NCBI GenBank assembly: GCA_903844155.1
Contig: CAIMSU010000341.1
Span: 79,104 to 143,103, forward strand
Direction: 5' to 3'
Origin: an uncultured Pseudomonadota bacterium
Lineage (GTDB): Bacteria; Myxococcota_A; UBA796; SXON01
Length of the DNA: 64,000 nucleotides
Of this stretch, positions 16,850 to 26,070 are shown piece by piece; position 1 is the stretch's first letter; every line of letters starts with the position of its first letter. The translations under genes and the position numbers were made by a program. The notes beneath the pieces were generated by a model. That model was given only the letters and a program-made list of their open reading frames with translations, was not told where the DNA came from and ran no database searches.

Positions 16850-17824
16850 CTACCCGGAGCAGGTCCAGACGGCGGTCCAGATGACCGAGTCCGAGCCGCT
16901 CTTTTCGGAGTCGCCGACCCAGCGACCCCAGGCGTCGTAGCTGGCGACGTCCTCGAGATATGGCGAGCCATCGCTGTAGTATTCGGTGAACGAAGAGGTG
17001 GTCAGCAGGTCCGCGTCGTAGGTCCAGGTCTCGCTGGAGTCGGGGACGCCGTTGTTGTCGTCGTCTCGTGCCCAGGCGAGCTCGTGGTCGGCGGCGTCGT
17101 AGGTCTGCGTCCAGGTCGCGTCGATCATGCCGTCGTCGTCGTAGTCCTCCGTTCCGGCGAACACGGTGTTCCCGGCGTCGTCCACGGTGACAACTTGCAC
17201 CCAGCGGGTGTCGATGGTGCCGTCCAGGCCGTCGTCCTCCGTCGCGCCGATCCAGTGTCCATCGGCATCGTAGGTGTATGCCACGGCGGAGTCCGGGGTG
17301 CCGTCGCCGCCGTCGTCGCGGGTGAAGCCGGTCTCGACGCCGGCCCCGTCGTAGGCGAAGGTCCAGATCGTGTCCCATGGGTCGGCCCCGTCGTAGTCCT
17401 GGGCGTACGTCGCCTCCTCGTCGCCGTTCCAGCTCCACGCCTCGCGTGCGTCGACCGTGCCGTTGTTCCCGAGGTCCTGGATCCAGTCGATCGCGTGTCC
17501 ATCATACCAGGTGGTGCTGTCGGTCCGGTCGTCGGAGGCGCGGTCCGGTTGCGGGCCGTAAAAGGCGTAGACCACGAACTCGCCGGCGCCGTTGTACATC
17601 CCGACCTCGTAGGTGGAGGTGTTGGAGTTGGTGGCGGTGTATTTGCAGTTGGCAGTGGGGATGTCCGGGTTGGCCGGACCGTTTGTCGTGGCGGCGGCGG
17701 AGTCCGCACCGGTGTCGCCGCCGGAGTCGAGCGGCGCGGAGTCTGCGGTCACGGCGGAGTCGCCGGCCGCAGCGTCGCCGGTGGTTTTCGGGGCGTTGCA
17801 GGCGGCGAGCGCGAGGAACCACAT
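16850..17824 (-). CDS. Lipoprotein with tandem Asp-rich DxDxxG repeats
   Basis: From ATG 17824 the protein has 324 residues and a very short lead ending in lipobox LALAAC (Cys 9). A TTG 36 bases upstream would give a more normal 20-residue signal with one Arg, and may be the true start. After an Asp/Ser/Thr-rich tether the body consists of about seven tandem units of 25-35 residues, with cores such as DLGNNGTVDAREAWSW, DDGGDGTPDSAVAYTY, DDGLDGTIDTRW, YDDDGMIDATWTQ and DDNNGVPDSSETWTY. These look like calcium-binding loops embedded in YD-like beta repeats. No enzyme motif was seen. The coding strand has a run of nine C just after the stop. Confidence 0.72.
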   Translation of the reverse strand: MWFLALAACNAPKTTGDAAAGDSAVTADSAPLDSGGDTGADSAAATTNGPANPDIPTANCKYTATNSNTSTYEVGMYNGAGEFVVYAFYGPQPDRASDDRTDSTTWYDGHAIDWIQDLGNNGTVDAREAWSWNGDEEATYAQDYDGADPWDTIWTFAYDGAGVETGFTRDDGGDGTPDSAVAYTYDADGHWIGATEDDGLDGTIDTRWVQVVTVDDAGNTVFAGTEDYDDDGMIDATWTQTYDAADHELAWARDDDNNGVPDSSETWTYDADLLTTSSFTEYYSDGSPYLEDVASYDAWGRWVGDSEKSGSDSVIWTAVWTCSG

Positions 17825-17837
17825 GGGGGGACGGTAG

Positions 17838-18400
17838 CACGGGGTCGAGACCGGGGTCAAATGTCGCGGATCGCGTTGAGACCCGGGTCAAAAGTCGGCG
17901 GCCAGGCGCCCGGGGAGTGGATGACGCGGCCTTCCGGGCGGTGAGCCGCGCGGCTGGAATACGGGTCCACGGTCAAACGCCGTGAATGTGCCGATGCAGT
18001 CGCGGGCCGCGCGGGCAGAGGCCCTGTCCAGCGGCCGCTGGGGGCGTCCCGGCCTGCCCCGGCGACTTTTGACCCTTGTCTGGATGGCGATCGCGACTTT
18101 TGGCCCCGGTCTGGGGCCTGACCGCACGCCCGGGAACGGCGCGGGTGCGGAGCGGCGTCCCACAGCGATCGCTGGAGCGGCGCGGGGCCGAGCGAGCCGC
18201 CCCAATCTGCCCACCCCGACCGGGCTGCCGCCCGGCCGGGGGCCCCGCAGATTGGGAGCTTTTCACCTCGACTTGCGGGCGCAGCGCGACCACGGTGACC
18301 CGCCCCCGGCGGGTCACCGCCCGGCTGTCGCCGGGTCTGGTCGCGCTTCGCCCGCTGTCGAACGCGCTGCCGCCGGGACTGGTCGCGCTTCGCCCGGCCT
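17838..18400. repeat. Structured, repeat-rich intergenic region
   Basis: No convincing gene is present. A motif close to GAGACCGGGGTCAAAAGTCGC occurs four times: at 17847-17868 and 17878-17898 on the plus strand, and inverted at 18063-18081 and 18094-18112. A nested inverted repeat pairs 18201-18210 (CCCAATCTGC) with 18247-18256 around an inner 6-bp stem (18220-18225 with 18230-18235). A perfect 12-bp hairpin lies at 18293-18319. An 18-bp direct repeat, CTGGTCGCGCTTCGCCCG, occurs at 18337 and 18379 with a period of 42 nt. The TTG alternative start of the neighbouring lipoprotein falls in the first motif copy. Confidence 0.7.
18293..18319. terminator. Perfect 12-bp hairpin, possible transcript end
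   Basis: CGGTGACCCGCC (18293-18304) pairs perfectly with 18308-18319 across a CCC loop. It lies about 80 nt past the stop of the minus-strand glycosyltransferase gene. There is no T-tract on either strand, so it could be a factor-dependent terminator or an mRNA stabiliser rather than a classical intrinsic terminator. Confidence 0.4.
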
Positions 18401-18401
18401 G

Positions 18402-19436
18402 TCACATGAGGGCTTCCCGGACGACCTGCGCCCAGCTCCGGACCGACACCTCCGCCCGTCGCCCGCGCCAATGCCGGATGGCGTCCTCCAACTCGGGGCC
18501 GACCGTGCCCCCTTCGCCCGTCAAAGTCCGACAATCGCCGACGTCGCTGGCTACGACGGGCGTGCCTTGCGCGCGGTAGGCGAGGATCTTGAGCGGGCAG
18601 AACCAGGGCGGCGCGTCGGGGCGGTAGGGGGCGAGGCCGATGTCCATGGCGGCGACCAGATCGGCGACGTCGCGCTCGGGGACCTGACCGACGCAGCGCA
18701 GGCGCGGGTGGGTGATGCGGACGGGGCCGTCGCCGACGCAGAGGCCGAGGGCATCGGGGAAGGCGTCGAGGAGGGCGGGCAGGCGCTCGACGCCGTGCCA
18801 GGGCTTCATTGAGCCGAGAAAGCCGAGGACAAACGTGCCTTCGAGGCCGAGGCGGCGGCGGGTGCCGGCGCGGTCGCCGACGTGGGGTTCGGCGCCGTTG
18901 GGGACGTGGCGGACGTCGGTTGCGCCCTCGCTACGTGCCCAATCGGCGAGCCAGGCGGAGACGGTGATGACGCGCGGGGCGTTGCGTAGGGCGGCGCGTT
19001 CGGAAGCGCGGGCGAGCCAGGGGAAGGTGAGGGACTCCAGCTCGGCGCGTTCGCGGGCGAGGGGGGCGTTGACCTCGAGGATGCGGGGAATATCCTGCAG
19101 ATAACGGTGCGATTGGCCGTAGAGGGTGTGGCGCTCCCAGACGAGCGTGGGATGCAGGTCGCGGGCGGCTTCGGCGACGACACGGGCGACGCGGACCTCG
19201 GCCAGCTCGCGGTACCGGTGCAGCGCGGCGGGCCAGGGACGGGGGAGGGCGACGGGCTCGATGACGTCGATGCCAACGGCGTCCTGCTCCCCGCGGGTGT
19301 CCGAGCGGCGGGCGGCGACGATGGGGGCGCGCAGCGCACGGGCGACGCCGCGGAGGTGGGCGGAGGCGCCGGAGGGGCCGAGCGCGGGAATGCCGGTCGC
19401 TGGGCAGAGGACGACCGGTCGAACGCCGGGAGTCAC
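18402..19436 (-). CDS. GT4-type glycosyltransferase
   Basis: The GTG start overlaps the TGA of the rhomboid gene (GTGA), giving a 344-residue protein. The C-terminal half is typical of GT-B fold, family 4 glycosyltransferases: VPNGAEPHVGD, FVLGFLGSMKPWHGVERLPALL (first strand of the nucleotide-sugar domain), LCVGDGPVR, and a PPWFCPLKILAYRAQGTPVVAS segment in place of the usual E-x7-E region, where only some acidic residues remain. The N-terminal acceptor domain begins with VVLCPATGIPALGPSGASAHLRGV. Such enzymes transfer a sugar from a nucleotide donor to an envelope or secreted acceptor. Donor and acceptor are unknown. It is the last gene of the rhomboid operon. Confidence 0.82.
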   Translation of the reverse strand: MTPGVRPVVLCPATGIPALGPSGASAHLRGVARALRAPIVAARRSDTRGEQDAVGIDVIEPVALPRPWPAALHRYRELAEVRVARVVAEAARDLHPTLVWERHTLYGQSHRYLQDIPRILEVNAPLARERAELESLTFPWLARASERAALRNAPRVITVSAWLADWARSEGATDVRHVPNGAEPHVGDRAGTRRRLGLEGTFVLGFLGSMKPWHGVERLPALLDAFPDALGLCVGDGPVRITHPRLRCVGQVPERDVADLVAAMDIGLAPYRPDAPPWFCPLKILAYRAQGTPVVASDVGDCRTLTGEGGTVGPELEDAIRHWRGRRAEVSVRSWAQVVREALM

Positions 19437-20773
19437 CCGCCGCCCGGTCCGGTCCAGGCGAGGGAGGCGAGGACGGCGTCGCCGATCGCGCGGCGACCGG
19501 GGCAGGCGTCGACCGCCTTGCACGCCCTGGGGAGCCGATACCCGACGCGCGTCCTCAGCCCGTCGCGCTCCACCACACGCTCCACGATCACCAGCGAGGT
19601 GTCCTCCCCTCCGGCGCCATCAAGCTCGCTTGTGACCTCAAAAATGGCCGGATCATCCGGCAACGCCTTCGCCGCAGCGGGCGTCTGCAGCCACTCCCCC
19701 CACAGGGCCTGCTCGCGCGCCGCCGGCTCCTCGGCCGTGCCCGCGGGCTCGTCCTCCGGCGCCTCGACGACAAAGGTCCCCGCGAACACCGCATACTCGT
19801 CGCCCGACGACCAGGCGTGCATGCCCTCCCAGCGGCCGGCGTGCTCGATCCAGCGCTCCGGCAGCGACACGCTGATCCCCTCGGACACCGCCACCGTCGA
19901 CCAGGACCCCGCCCACCATGACGCCGGCGAGAACGGCAGCAGCGCCGTCCAAAAGAGCCCAGCAAAGGTCAGTAACTGCGCCCGCCCCAGCGCGAACGGC
20001 TGCGACACCGCCGCGGCCACCACCCCCCCAACCAGCCCGCCCGCGTGTCCCACCAGCGAGATCCCCGGCCCGTCGAACAGGCTCATGAACGCGAGCGGCA
20101 GGAACAGCACGAGGTTGCCGACGCCGTAGCGGCCCTGCAATTCGGCGGGGATCAGGTTGCCGTGCCGAAAGCCGAGGGCGATCTGTGCGCCCCAGACGCC
20201 GTAGACCAGCGTGCTCGCCCCGACCACCGGAAGATCGCTCCACAGCAGGATCGCGACCGTGCTCCCGAACAGCGCGAGCGCGTAGACCGCCGCCACGCCG
20301 ATCGCTCCGAGCACCCGCTCCGACCGGTAGCCGCAGTAGGCGAGCAGCGGGAGGTTCACGCCGAGGTGCCCGAACCCGACGTGGGCGAGCGCCGCGGTGA
20401 ACGGGGTCCAGAACGCCCGCTCCATCACGGTTTTCTCGAAGCCCACCGCACTGAAATCCAGCACCCGCTCCCCGTACCCCGCGACCGTCGCCACCCCCTG
20501 CCCAACCCCGACGACCACCAGCACGGCGCAGAGCGCGACCGTCAGCCACGGCACGCCGAACCGCCGCAGCTGTGCACACATCCGTGCCTCCTCCGCCGAC
20601 AACGCCTCCTTCAGCGCCGGGATCTCGCGCGCCGGCAGGAACCCGTCGCCCGTCCAGGCCGGGTGCTGGATGTGCACCGAGTCCGGCAACCGCCCACGAC
20701 GAAGCTGTTCTTCCAGCTCGTCCACCGGCATGAGGAACGTTTCGGATGCGGTACGGACTTGCGCTGGCGCCAC
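19433..20773 (-). CDS. Rhomboid intramembrane serine protease with N- and C-terminal extensions
   Basis: The 446-residue membrane protein has the full rhomboid signature: HVGFGHLGVN at 131-140 (H131, H136, N140), catalytic Ser187 in GASTLVYG and catalytic His243 in GHAGG. Rhomboids cut substrates within or next to membrane helices. About six helices span residues 75-285. The N-terminal 15-65 (LEEQLRRGRLPDSVHIQHPAW, then REIPALKEAL) resembles the GYF_2-like module also seen in the zinc-ribbon proteins at 50897 and 52432. The C-terminal 160 residues form a soluble domain of unknown role containing WIEHAGRWEGMHAWSSGDEY. It is coupled to a downstream glycosyltransferase. A start at residue 15 is also possible. 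Confidence 0.88.
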   Translation of the reverse strand: MAPAQVRTASETFLMPVDELEEQLRRGRLPDSVHIQHPAWTGDGFLPAREIPALKEALSAEEARMCAQLRRFGVPWLTVALCAVLVVVGVGQGVATVAGYGERVLDFSAVGFEKTVMERAFWTPFTAALAHVGFGHLGVNLPLLAYCGYRSERVLGAIGVAAVYALALFGSTVAILLWSDLPVVGASTLVYGVWGAQIALGFRHGNLIPAELQGRYGVGNLVLFLPLAFMSLFDGPGISLVGHAGGLVGGVVAAAVSQPFALGRAQLLTFAGLFWTALLPFSPASWWAGSWSTVAVSEGISVSLPERWIEHAGRWEGMHAWSSGDEYAVFAGTFVVEAPEDEPAGTAEEPAAREQALWGEWLQTPAAAKALPDDPAIFEVTSELDGAGGEDTSLVIVERVVERDGLRTRVGYRLPRACKAVDACPGRRAIGDAVLASLAWTGPGGG

Positions 20774-20829
20774 ACCGGGAGCCTACCCGAGGTGCACGCC
20801 GCTTCGTGTCCCGAAACCGTCAATCCGGC

Positions 20830-20850
20830 CCATCGGCTCCGAGCCGATGG
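20830..20850 (-). terminator. Hairpin after rpmG
   Basis: CCATCGGCT (20830-20838) pairs perfectly with AGCCGATGG (20842-20850) across a 3-nt loop, 15 nt beyond the rpmG stop. No T-run follows on the minus strand, so termination is plausible but not classical. Confidence 0.5.
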
Positions 20851-20865
20851 CACCGAATCAGCGCG

Positions 20866-21054
20866 CTACTTCGTCTCTTTGTGCGCGGTGACCTTGCGCT
20901 CGTAGCGGCAGTACTTCTGCAGCTCCATGCGGGCGGCCGTGTTCTTCTTGTTCTTCTGCGTCACGTATCGGCTCACGCCGGGAACGCCGCTGGTGCGGCA
21001 CGTGGTGCATTCGAGGTGGATGACCTGACGGCCCTGGGCCTTCTTCTTCGCCAT
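20866..21054 (-). CDS. rpmG: Ribosomal protein L33
   Basis: The 62-residue product is 50S ribosomal protein L33 ([19 protein letters not shown], then [20 protein letters not shown] and a terminal HKETK). It resembles the zinc-binding type: C16 and C19 form the first CxxC and C49 starts the second, but the fourth position is Glu52 instead of Cys. So only three of the four usual ligands are present. The ATG at 21054 is the natural start; longer readings upstream are spurious. It is followed by a strong hairpin and lies between a membrane protein gene and the rhomboid operon on the same strand. Confidence 0.95.
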   Translation of the reverse strand: MAKKKAQGRQVIHLECTTCRTSGVPGVSRYVTQKNKKNTAARMELQKYCRYERKVTAHKETK

Positions 21055-21085
21055 GTTCGACTCCGATGGGTTTCGACCGGGGCGG

Positions 21086-21583
21086 CTATTGCCCTGAGGA
21101 GGGCGCGTCAAGGTCGTCGGGCAGCGCGAAGTCGTTGGGGGCGGGCAAGGCGTCGGGGGCGGGCGGGACCTCGGGGGCCGCCGCCGGCAGCGTCTCGTCC
21201 TGCTCGGTGGCGCAGCTCTCGTTGTAGGCGGCGATGGCGCGCTTCTGGCTGATCGCCGAGCACCCGAGGACAACCCCGGCGAGCGTGACGCCGTTGAAGG
21301 CGATGTCTACTCCGAGCCTCGCGTTCACCGCAAGGCCGGCGATGCTCAGGACCTCGCCGGCGATGATGAGGCCGGTGCCGGCCGAACTTCTGCTGGTACG
21401 AGCGCGCTCGATGTCTGCCGACGCCGGGCAGGACAGCAGCGCAGCGTGCAGGACCTTGTACCGGGCCGCGGGGTTCCCCTCCACCGGGCGCCCGTCAATC
21501 GCGAGGTGCCCCGGAGTCTTTTCGATACCGGTCCCCGCAAACGCCCAGCCCGAGTTCGCCAGGAACGCCAACACAATCCACAT
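21086..21583 (-). CDS. Small exported membrane protein of unknown function
   Basis: This 165-residue protein starts with a signal-like segment ([17 protein letters not shown]). Two hydrophobic stretches follow at about residues 68-87 ([17 protein letters not shown]) and 90-110 ([20 protein letters not shown]). The C-terminal 35 residues are Pro/Ala/Asp-rich. Cysteines occur in [14 protein letters not shown] and NESCATE. No family was recognised. It is divergent from the aldolase gene at 21645, with about 60 bases between the starts, and co-directional with rpmG. A periplasm-facing inner-membrane protein is the likeliest reading. Confidence 0.65.
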   Translation of the reverse strand: MWIVLAFLANSGWAFAGTGIEKTPGHLAIDGRPVEGNPAARYKVLHAALLSCPASADIERARTSRSSAGTGLIIAGEVLSIAGLAVNARLGVDIAFNGVTLAGVVLGCSAISQKRAIAAYNESCATEQDETLPAAAPEVPPAPDALPAPNDFALPDDLDAPSSGQ

Positions 21584-21644
21584 CGTCGCCTCCAGTTGGC
21601 TCCCATTTATCCAGCGCCCCCGGTTTCCGGTTAGTCCTCACCGC

Positions 21645-22337
21645 ATGAAAATCTTCATCGACACCGCCAACCTCGCCGAGATCCGTGAAGCCCACTCGTG
21701 GGGCGTCATCGACGGCGTCACCACAAACCCCAGCTTGATCGCCAAGGAGGGGCGCGATTTCATCGCGACGATCCACGAGATCGCCGAGCTGGTGAACGGC
21801 CCGGTTTCCGCGGAGGTCGTGGCGCAGGACGCGCCGACGATGATCAAGGAGGGGTTGTTGCTGGCGAAGGTGCACAAGAACATCGTCGTCAAGATCCCGC
21901 TCACCTACGAGGGCATCAAGGCGTGCTCGGCGCTCTCGGGCGAGGGCGTGCGCACGAACGTGACGCTTTGTTTCCAGGCCAGCCAGGCCCTGCTCGCGGC
22001 CAAGGCCGGCGCGACCTACATCTCGCCGTTCATCGGCCGGCTCGACGATCTCGGGGTGGACGGCGTCACGCTCATCAGGAGCATCGTCACGATCTTCCGG
22101 AACGACACCGATCTGAAGACGAACGTCCTCGCCGCGAGCATCCGCGACCCGCTGCACGTCGTGCAGGTCGCCGAGGCCGGTGCCCATGTCGCCACGATCC
22201 CGTTCAAGGTCATGAAGCAGATGTTCCTGCACCCGATGACCGACCGCGGGAACGAGCAGTTCCTGAAGGACTGGGCGACCGTGGCGGATCGGGACATCAT
22301 CGGGCAGACCACACGGTTTCTCGAGGCCCGGAAGTAG
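21645..22337 (+). CDS. Fructose-6-phosphate aldolase / small transaldolase family
   Basis: The 230-residue protein begins [20 protein letters not shown] and matches the short transaldolase family (FSA/TalC, decameric class I aldolases of the pentose phosphate and sugar phosphate pathways). The Schiff-base lysine is K83 in [23 protein letters not shown] at about 24-36 and [15 protein letters not shown] are conserved active-site segments. The sequence alone does not separate true transaldolase from fructose-6-phosphate aldolase activity. The first in-frame Met with the family N-terminus is at 21645; longer upstream readings are antisense to the neighbouring gene. The kinase gene begins 39 bases downstream. 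Confidence 0.93.
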   Translation: MKIFIDTANLAEIREAHSWGVIDGVTTNPSLIAKEGRDFIATIHEIAELVNGPVSAEVVAQDAPTMIKEGLLLAKVHKNIVVKIPLTYEGIKACSALSGEGVRTNVTLCFQASQALLAAKAGATYISPFIGRLDDLGVDGVTLIRSIVTIFRNDTDLKTNVLAASIRDPLHVVQVAEAGAHVATIPFKVMKQMFLHPMTDRGNEQFLKDWATVADRDIIGQTTRFLEARK

Positions 22338-22376
22338 TCCGGTCGAGGAGAGCGAGGGCCGGGTTAGCGCGCAAGG

Positions 22377-25300
22377 ATGGCCGAACCAACCGATCCCGCC
22401 GCTGATCTGACGCTCGACATCGGCGGCATGACCCTGGAGCCGGGCGCGCGCATCGGCCCCTACGTCTTCCGTCGCCTCGCCGGCAAGGGCGGAATGGCGC
22501 ATGTCGTCCTCGCCACGGACCCCGATGGACGGGCCGTCGCGGTGAAGGTGCTCAAGGCCAACCGGGTCAGCACGGGACTCCTCCGGTTCAAGCGGGAGTT
22601 TCGGGCGCTCGCCCGCTTGCGGCACCCGAACGTCATCCGCGTCGACGCGTACGGCGACCTCTGGGGCCACCCCTACATTGCGATGGAGTTCGTCGAGGGC
22701 ACCGATCTCCACCAGTTGATCCACGCTTTTCGCGGCTACGAACCGGCGGCACGCTGGCGACGGTGCGAGGAGATCCTCATCGATCTCTGTCGGGCGCTCG
22801 CGTACATCCATCGCCGCGGCCTCGTCCACCGCGACCTGAAGCCATCGAACATCCTCATCGACCAGGAAGGCGGCTGCAAGCTCACGGACTTCGGGATCGT
22901 GAAGGACCTCGACCCGTCGGCCGACCTCGCGCTCTCGACCACGCTCGTCGGCACCTGGGCCTACGCGAGCCCGGAGCAGATCCAGGGCCAGCCCATCGAC
23001 CATCGCTCGGACCTCTACTCGCTCGGCGTCATGCTTTTTGCCATGCTGACGGGCCGGCGCCCGTTCGTGGCGAAGGATCTCGCGGGGTATCTGGAGCTTC
23101 ATCGCGGACAGTCGGTGCCGAGTCCGCGGGACGTGGACCCGGAGGTGCCCGAGCACCTCGATGAGATCTGCATGCGGCTGCTGAAGAAGCTGCCACGCGA
23201 TCGGTACCGGTCGGCGCAGGAGATCCTGTTCCGGTTGGAGCTGGATTTTGAGACGGACGCGGCGCCGGGCCCGGACAGTGTGGGGGCGTGGCAGCCGCCG
23301 CTGGTGGGGCGAGACGAGGAGGAGGCGCGGATCCACGACGTCGTCGCGGGGCTCTCGGAGGGGAGCGGGAAGATCCTGCTGCTCGAAGGCCCCGAAGGGG
23401 CGGGAAAGACCCGCCTGCTGGACGCAGTCAGCTCGCACGTGGCGCTGCTTGGTCTGGCCGTGCTCCGCGAGCGGGTGTCCCCGCGCGAAGGCGTCGTCGA
23501 CGTGCTGCTCAGGCTGGGGACCGGCTTGCAGCGCGAGCTGGGCAACCGGGCGAGCGGCTCGTTGGCGGCGGCGCTGGCGGGCTTCGGGGCGCGGATGGAC
23601 GGCGCGCCGGCTGCCAACGCCCGGGAACGGCTCCTGGACGCGCTCGTGGAGGGGCTCAAGCGCCTCGCCGAGGACGGCCCCGTGGTGCTGCTCGTCGATG
23701 ATCTGCACTACAGCCCGCTCCCCTCGTTGGACGGCCTCGTGCACGTTGCCCGAGCGCTCGCGGAGCGCCCCGTCCTGCTGATCGGAACGCTGCGACCGGA
23801 CCGGGCCTCGCCGCGCTTGCAGTCGCTGCGCAAGGGTGGCCTCGTCGGCCTTGTGCCGGAGACCATGGAGATCCCGCCGCTGGGGCGACCGGCGATCTCG
23901 GCACTCGTGGACTCGCTCCTTGGCGCTGGCAAGCCGGCGCAGGCGTTGACCGACCGGCTCTACCAGGAGACCGAGGGTTCGCCGCTGTTCCTGACGTTGT
24001 TCCTGCAGCACCTCATGGGGCAGGGCGTGCTGGAGCGTCAGGGCACGCGTTGGCGCCTCGCCTCGGACGTGGAGGAGGTCGTTTCGGGCCACCTGGAGAT
24101 CCCGCCGGGTGTACGCCAGGTTGTGCGGGCGCGCCTGCAGCCGCTGGACCCGGCGGAGCGGGAGCTCGCCGAGGCGGTCGCCGTGAGCGGGCGCGAGATG
24201 GAGCTGGACGTGCTCCTGGACGTGCTGGAGATCGACGAGGACGAGGCTGGCAGCCTGCTCGACGATCTCGAGGACGTTGGCATCATCCGGCAGCGCCGGG
24301 TGGGCGAGCAGGTGTGGCTGGACCTCGCGCACTCCAAGTTCGGCGATGTGCTGTACCGGGAGCTGGACATCGAGCGCCGCTCGTTCCTGCACCGCCGCCT
24401 CGCGAACGTGCTCGAAGTCCGCCATGGCAACGACGCGCACGCAGCAGAGGCCATCGGCGACCACTATCGGCGCGCAGGGGAGGCCGGAAAGGCCTGGCAC
24501 TACCTCATCTCTGCGGCGTCACGGCTTCGGGACCGGAGCCTGGTGAGCGAGGCGATGGACCTGTGCGACCGCGCGGGCGACGTGGAGGACGCAGCGCGGG
24601 TGGACCTCGCACCCGAGGAATTCGCGGCGTCCCGGCAGGAGCTGCTCGGCGTTCGCGCCACCGTCTACTACATCCGCGGCGACTGGCAGGACGCGCGGGA
24701 CGCGGCCACGAATGCCCTGTCCCTGCAGTCCGGCGACGTGCGGGCGACCCTGAAGCTCCGCGTGCTGCTCGGGCGGGTCCTGCGTGGGCTGGGGGACCTG
24801 GAGGGTGCCGAGCAGGAGATCGCAGAGGTGCTCGAAAAGGCGCGCGAGCTGCATCACCGCGACATCCTCGCGGACGCGCTGACCGTGCTCGCCGGCGTGG
24901 CGTGGAGCCGCGGCGACCTGGACGCGTGCGAGGCTCGGGCGCAGGAGGGGCTGGTGCTCGCGAACGGGCCGGATCTGATGGACAGCCGGGCGAACCTGCT
25001 TCTGGCGTTCACCGCCGTCCAGGCGAGCCGCGGGTTGCTCGCCAGCGCGGCCAGCGGGCTGTCCGAGGCGCAGACGCTGCTCAAGGAGCTGCGGAACAAG
25101 CCACAGCGGGCGTTGGCACTATGTAATCTGGGGGAGGTGCTGCTCGGGCAGGGCGACCTCGTCGGCGCCTGGCGCGCCCTGGCGGAAGCGCTGGCAGAAG
25201 CCCAGCAGGCGGGTCACAAGCTCGGCGAGATGGCAGCGCGGTGCTTGCGCGGATCCGCCGCGTTCCTCGCCGGCGATCTCGACGTCGCCCAGGAGGAGCT

Positions 25301-25853
25301 GCAGCACTCCGTCGTGCTTGCCCGCGCCATCCCGACACCGGGCGAGGAGCTGATCCCGGCGTGGATGCTCTCCCGCCTCGCCGCAGAGCGTGGCGATTAC
25401 GAGGCTTCCGGCAAGTTCATCGAGGAGGCTGCACGCGCCGCCGCGGTCCAGGATCCGGAGCGGTACGGTCCCGCGGTGGACGCGATGCGCGCGCGTCTCG
25501 CCGCCCTCGCTGGCCAGACCGCCCGCGCGAACGAGATGCTGGCCCGCGCGGTCACCGCGTTGCCCGGCCTGCCCGTCTATCGGCGGGTCCTCGTCCAATT
25601 CCAGATCGCCCGCGCCCGCTCGGCGATGGGCGACCGGGTCGGGGCGCTCGCGAACGCGCAGGCCGGCACGCACCTCGCCAGCATGCGCGGCTTCCGGCTG
25701 CTCGTCACGGAGGGGCTCGCGCTCACCGCCTCATACGCCGGTGCGGACGAGCAGAAGCGCGCCCGCGTCGAGCTGGAGGAGTGGTGCACCGAGCTGATGG
25801 TGGCCGTGCCCCCGCACTGGCATGCTTCGTTGAGGCGCCGGCTGGGCTGCTGA
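22377..25853 (+). CDS. Ser/Thr protein kinase with AAA-type ATPase and TPR-like repeats
   Basis: The 1158-residue protein has three parts. Residues about 28-290 are a Hanks-type kinase: glycine loop LAGKGGMAHVV, Lys57 in VAVKVL, HRDLKPSN with Asp153, DFG at 171-173, and SPEQIQGQ for activation. All catalytic residues are present. Residues about 310-600 form an ATPase domain with Walker A GPEGAGKT (338-345) and LLVDDLHY as Walker B. The last 500 or so residues are helical TPR-like repeats ending in a Cys-containing tail. This kinase-ATPase-TPR layout is common in myxobacteria and is thought to link signal sensing to protein phosphorylation. No membrane helix is seen, so it is probably cytoplasmic. 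The target is unknown. Confidence 0.92.
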   Translation: MAEPTDPAADLTLDIGGMTLEPGARIGPYVFRRLAGKGGMAHVVLATDPDGRAVAVKVLKANRVSTGLLRFKREFRALARLRHPNVIRVDAYGDLWGHPYIAMEFVEGTDLHQLIHAFRGYEPAARWRRCEEILIDLCRALAYIHRRGLVHRDLKPSNILIDQEGGCKLTDFGIVKDLDPSADLALSTTLVGTWAYASPEQIQGQPIDHRSDLYSLGVMLFAMLTGRRPFVAKDLAGYLELHRGQSVPSPRDVDPEVPEHLDEICMRLLKKLPRDRYRSAQEILFRLELDFETDAAPGPDSVGAWQPPLVGRDEEEARIHDVVAGLSEGSGKILLLEGPEGAGKTRLLDAVSSHVALLGLAVLRERVSPREGVVDVLLRLGTGLQRELGNRASGSLAAALAGFGARMDGAPAANARERLLDALVEGLKRLAEDGPVVLLVDDLHYSPLPSLDGLVHVARALAERPVLLIGTLRPDRASPRLQSLRKGGLVGLVPETMEIPPLGRPAISALVDSLLGAGKPAQALTDRLYQETEGSPLFLTLFLQHLMGQGVLERQGTRWRLASDVEEVVSGHLEIPPGVRQVVRARLQPLDPAERELAEAVAVSGREMELDVLLDVLEIDEDEAGSLLDDLEDVGIIRQRRVGEQVWLDLAHSKFGDVLYRELDIERRSFLHRRLANVLEVRHGNDAHAAEAIGDHYRRAGEAGKAWHYLISAASRLRDRSLVSEAMDLCDRAGDVEDAARVDLAPEEFAASRQELLGVRATVYYIRGDWQDARDAATNALSLQSGDVRATLKLRVLLGRVLRGLGDLEGAEQEIAEVLEKARELHHRDILADALTVLAGVAWSRGDLDACEARAQEGLVLANGPDLMDSRANLLLAFTAVQASRGLLASAASGLSEAQTLLKELRNKPQRALALCNLGEVLLGQGDLVGAWRALAEALAEAQQAGHKLGEMAARCLRGSAAFLAGDLDVAQEELQHSVVLARAIPTPGEELIPAWMLSRLAAERGDYEASGKFIEEAARAAAVQDPERYGPAVDAMRARLAALAGQTARANEMLARAVTALPGLPVYRRVLVQFQIARARSAMGDRVGALANAQAGTHLASMRGFRLLVTEGLALTASYAGADEQKRARVELEEWCTELMVAVPPHWHASLRRRLGC

Positions 25854-25907
25854 GCCGGCGGGCCGGGTCCGGTCACCACCAAACTACCCGTCCCCGCTGC
25901 CCGGCCG

Positions 25908-26015
25908 GGGTTTTGGAGGGCGGCACGGCGTACTCGCCGGGTCGACCGAACAAAACCCACTTTATTCGGGTACTCCCGAATAAAGTTAGGCCGGCGGGCG
26001 GCGCCCCGCGCCGCC
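25908..26015 (+). repeat. Dispersed structured element, copy B
   Basis: Stem I pairs 25908-25915 (GGGTTTTG) with 25951-25958 and encloses an inner stem CGGCG/CGCCG (25926-25930 with 25935-25939) with a TACT loop. Stem II pairs 25959-25970 (ACTTTATTCGGG) perfectly with 25975-25986, again around TACT. Stem III pairs 25997-26004 (GGCGGCGC) with 26008-26015. The layout equals copies A and C although the stem bases differ. It lies between two convergent genes, where it could act as a bidirectional terminator. Confidence 0.75.
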
Positions 26016-26070
26016 AGGCGAGCAAGCGACCCCAACGCGCCGGATTGATCAAGATCACCCCGAACTAAAG

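Noticed and set aside
21495..24500. 1001-codon minus-strand frame
   Set aside because: Antisense to the aldolase and the first kinase, both of which have full family motifs on the plus strand.
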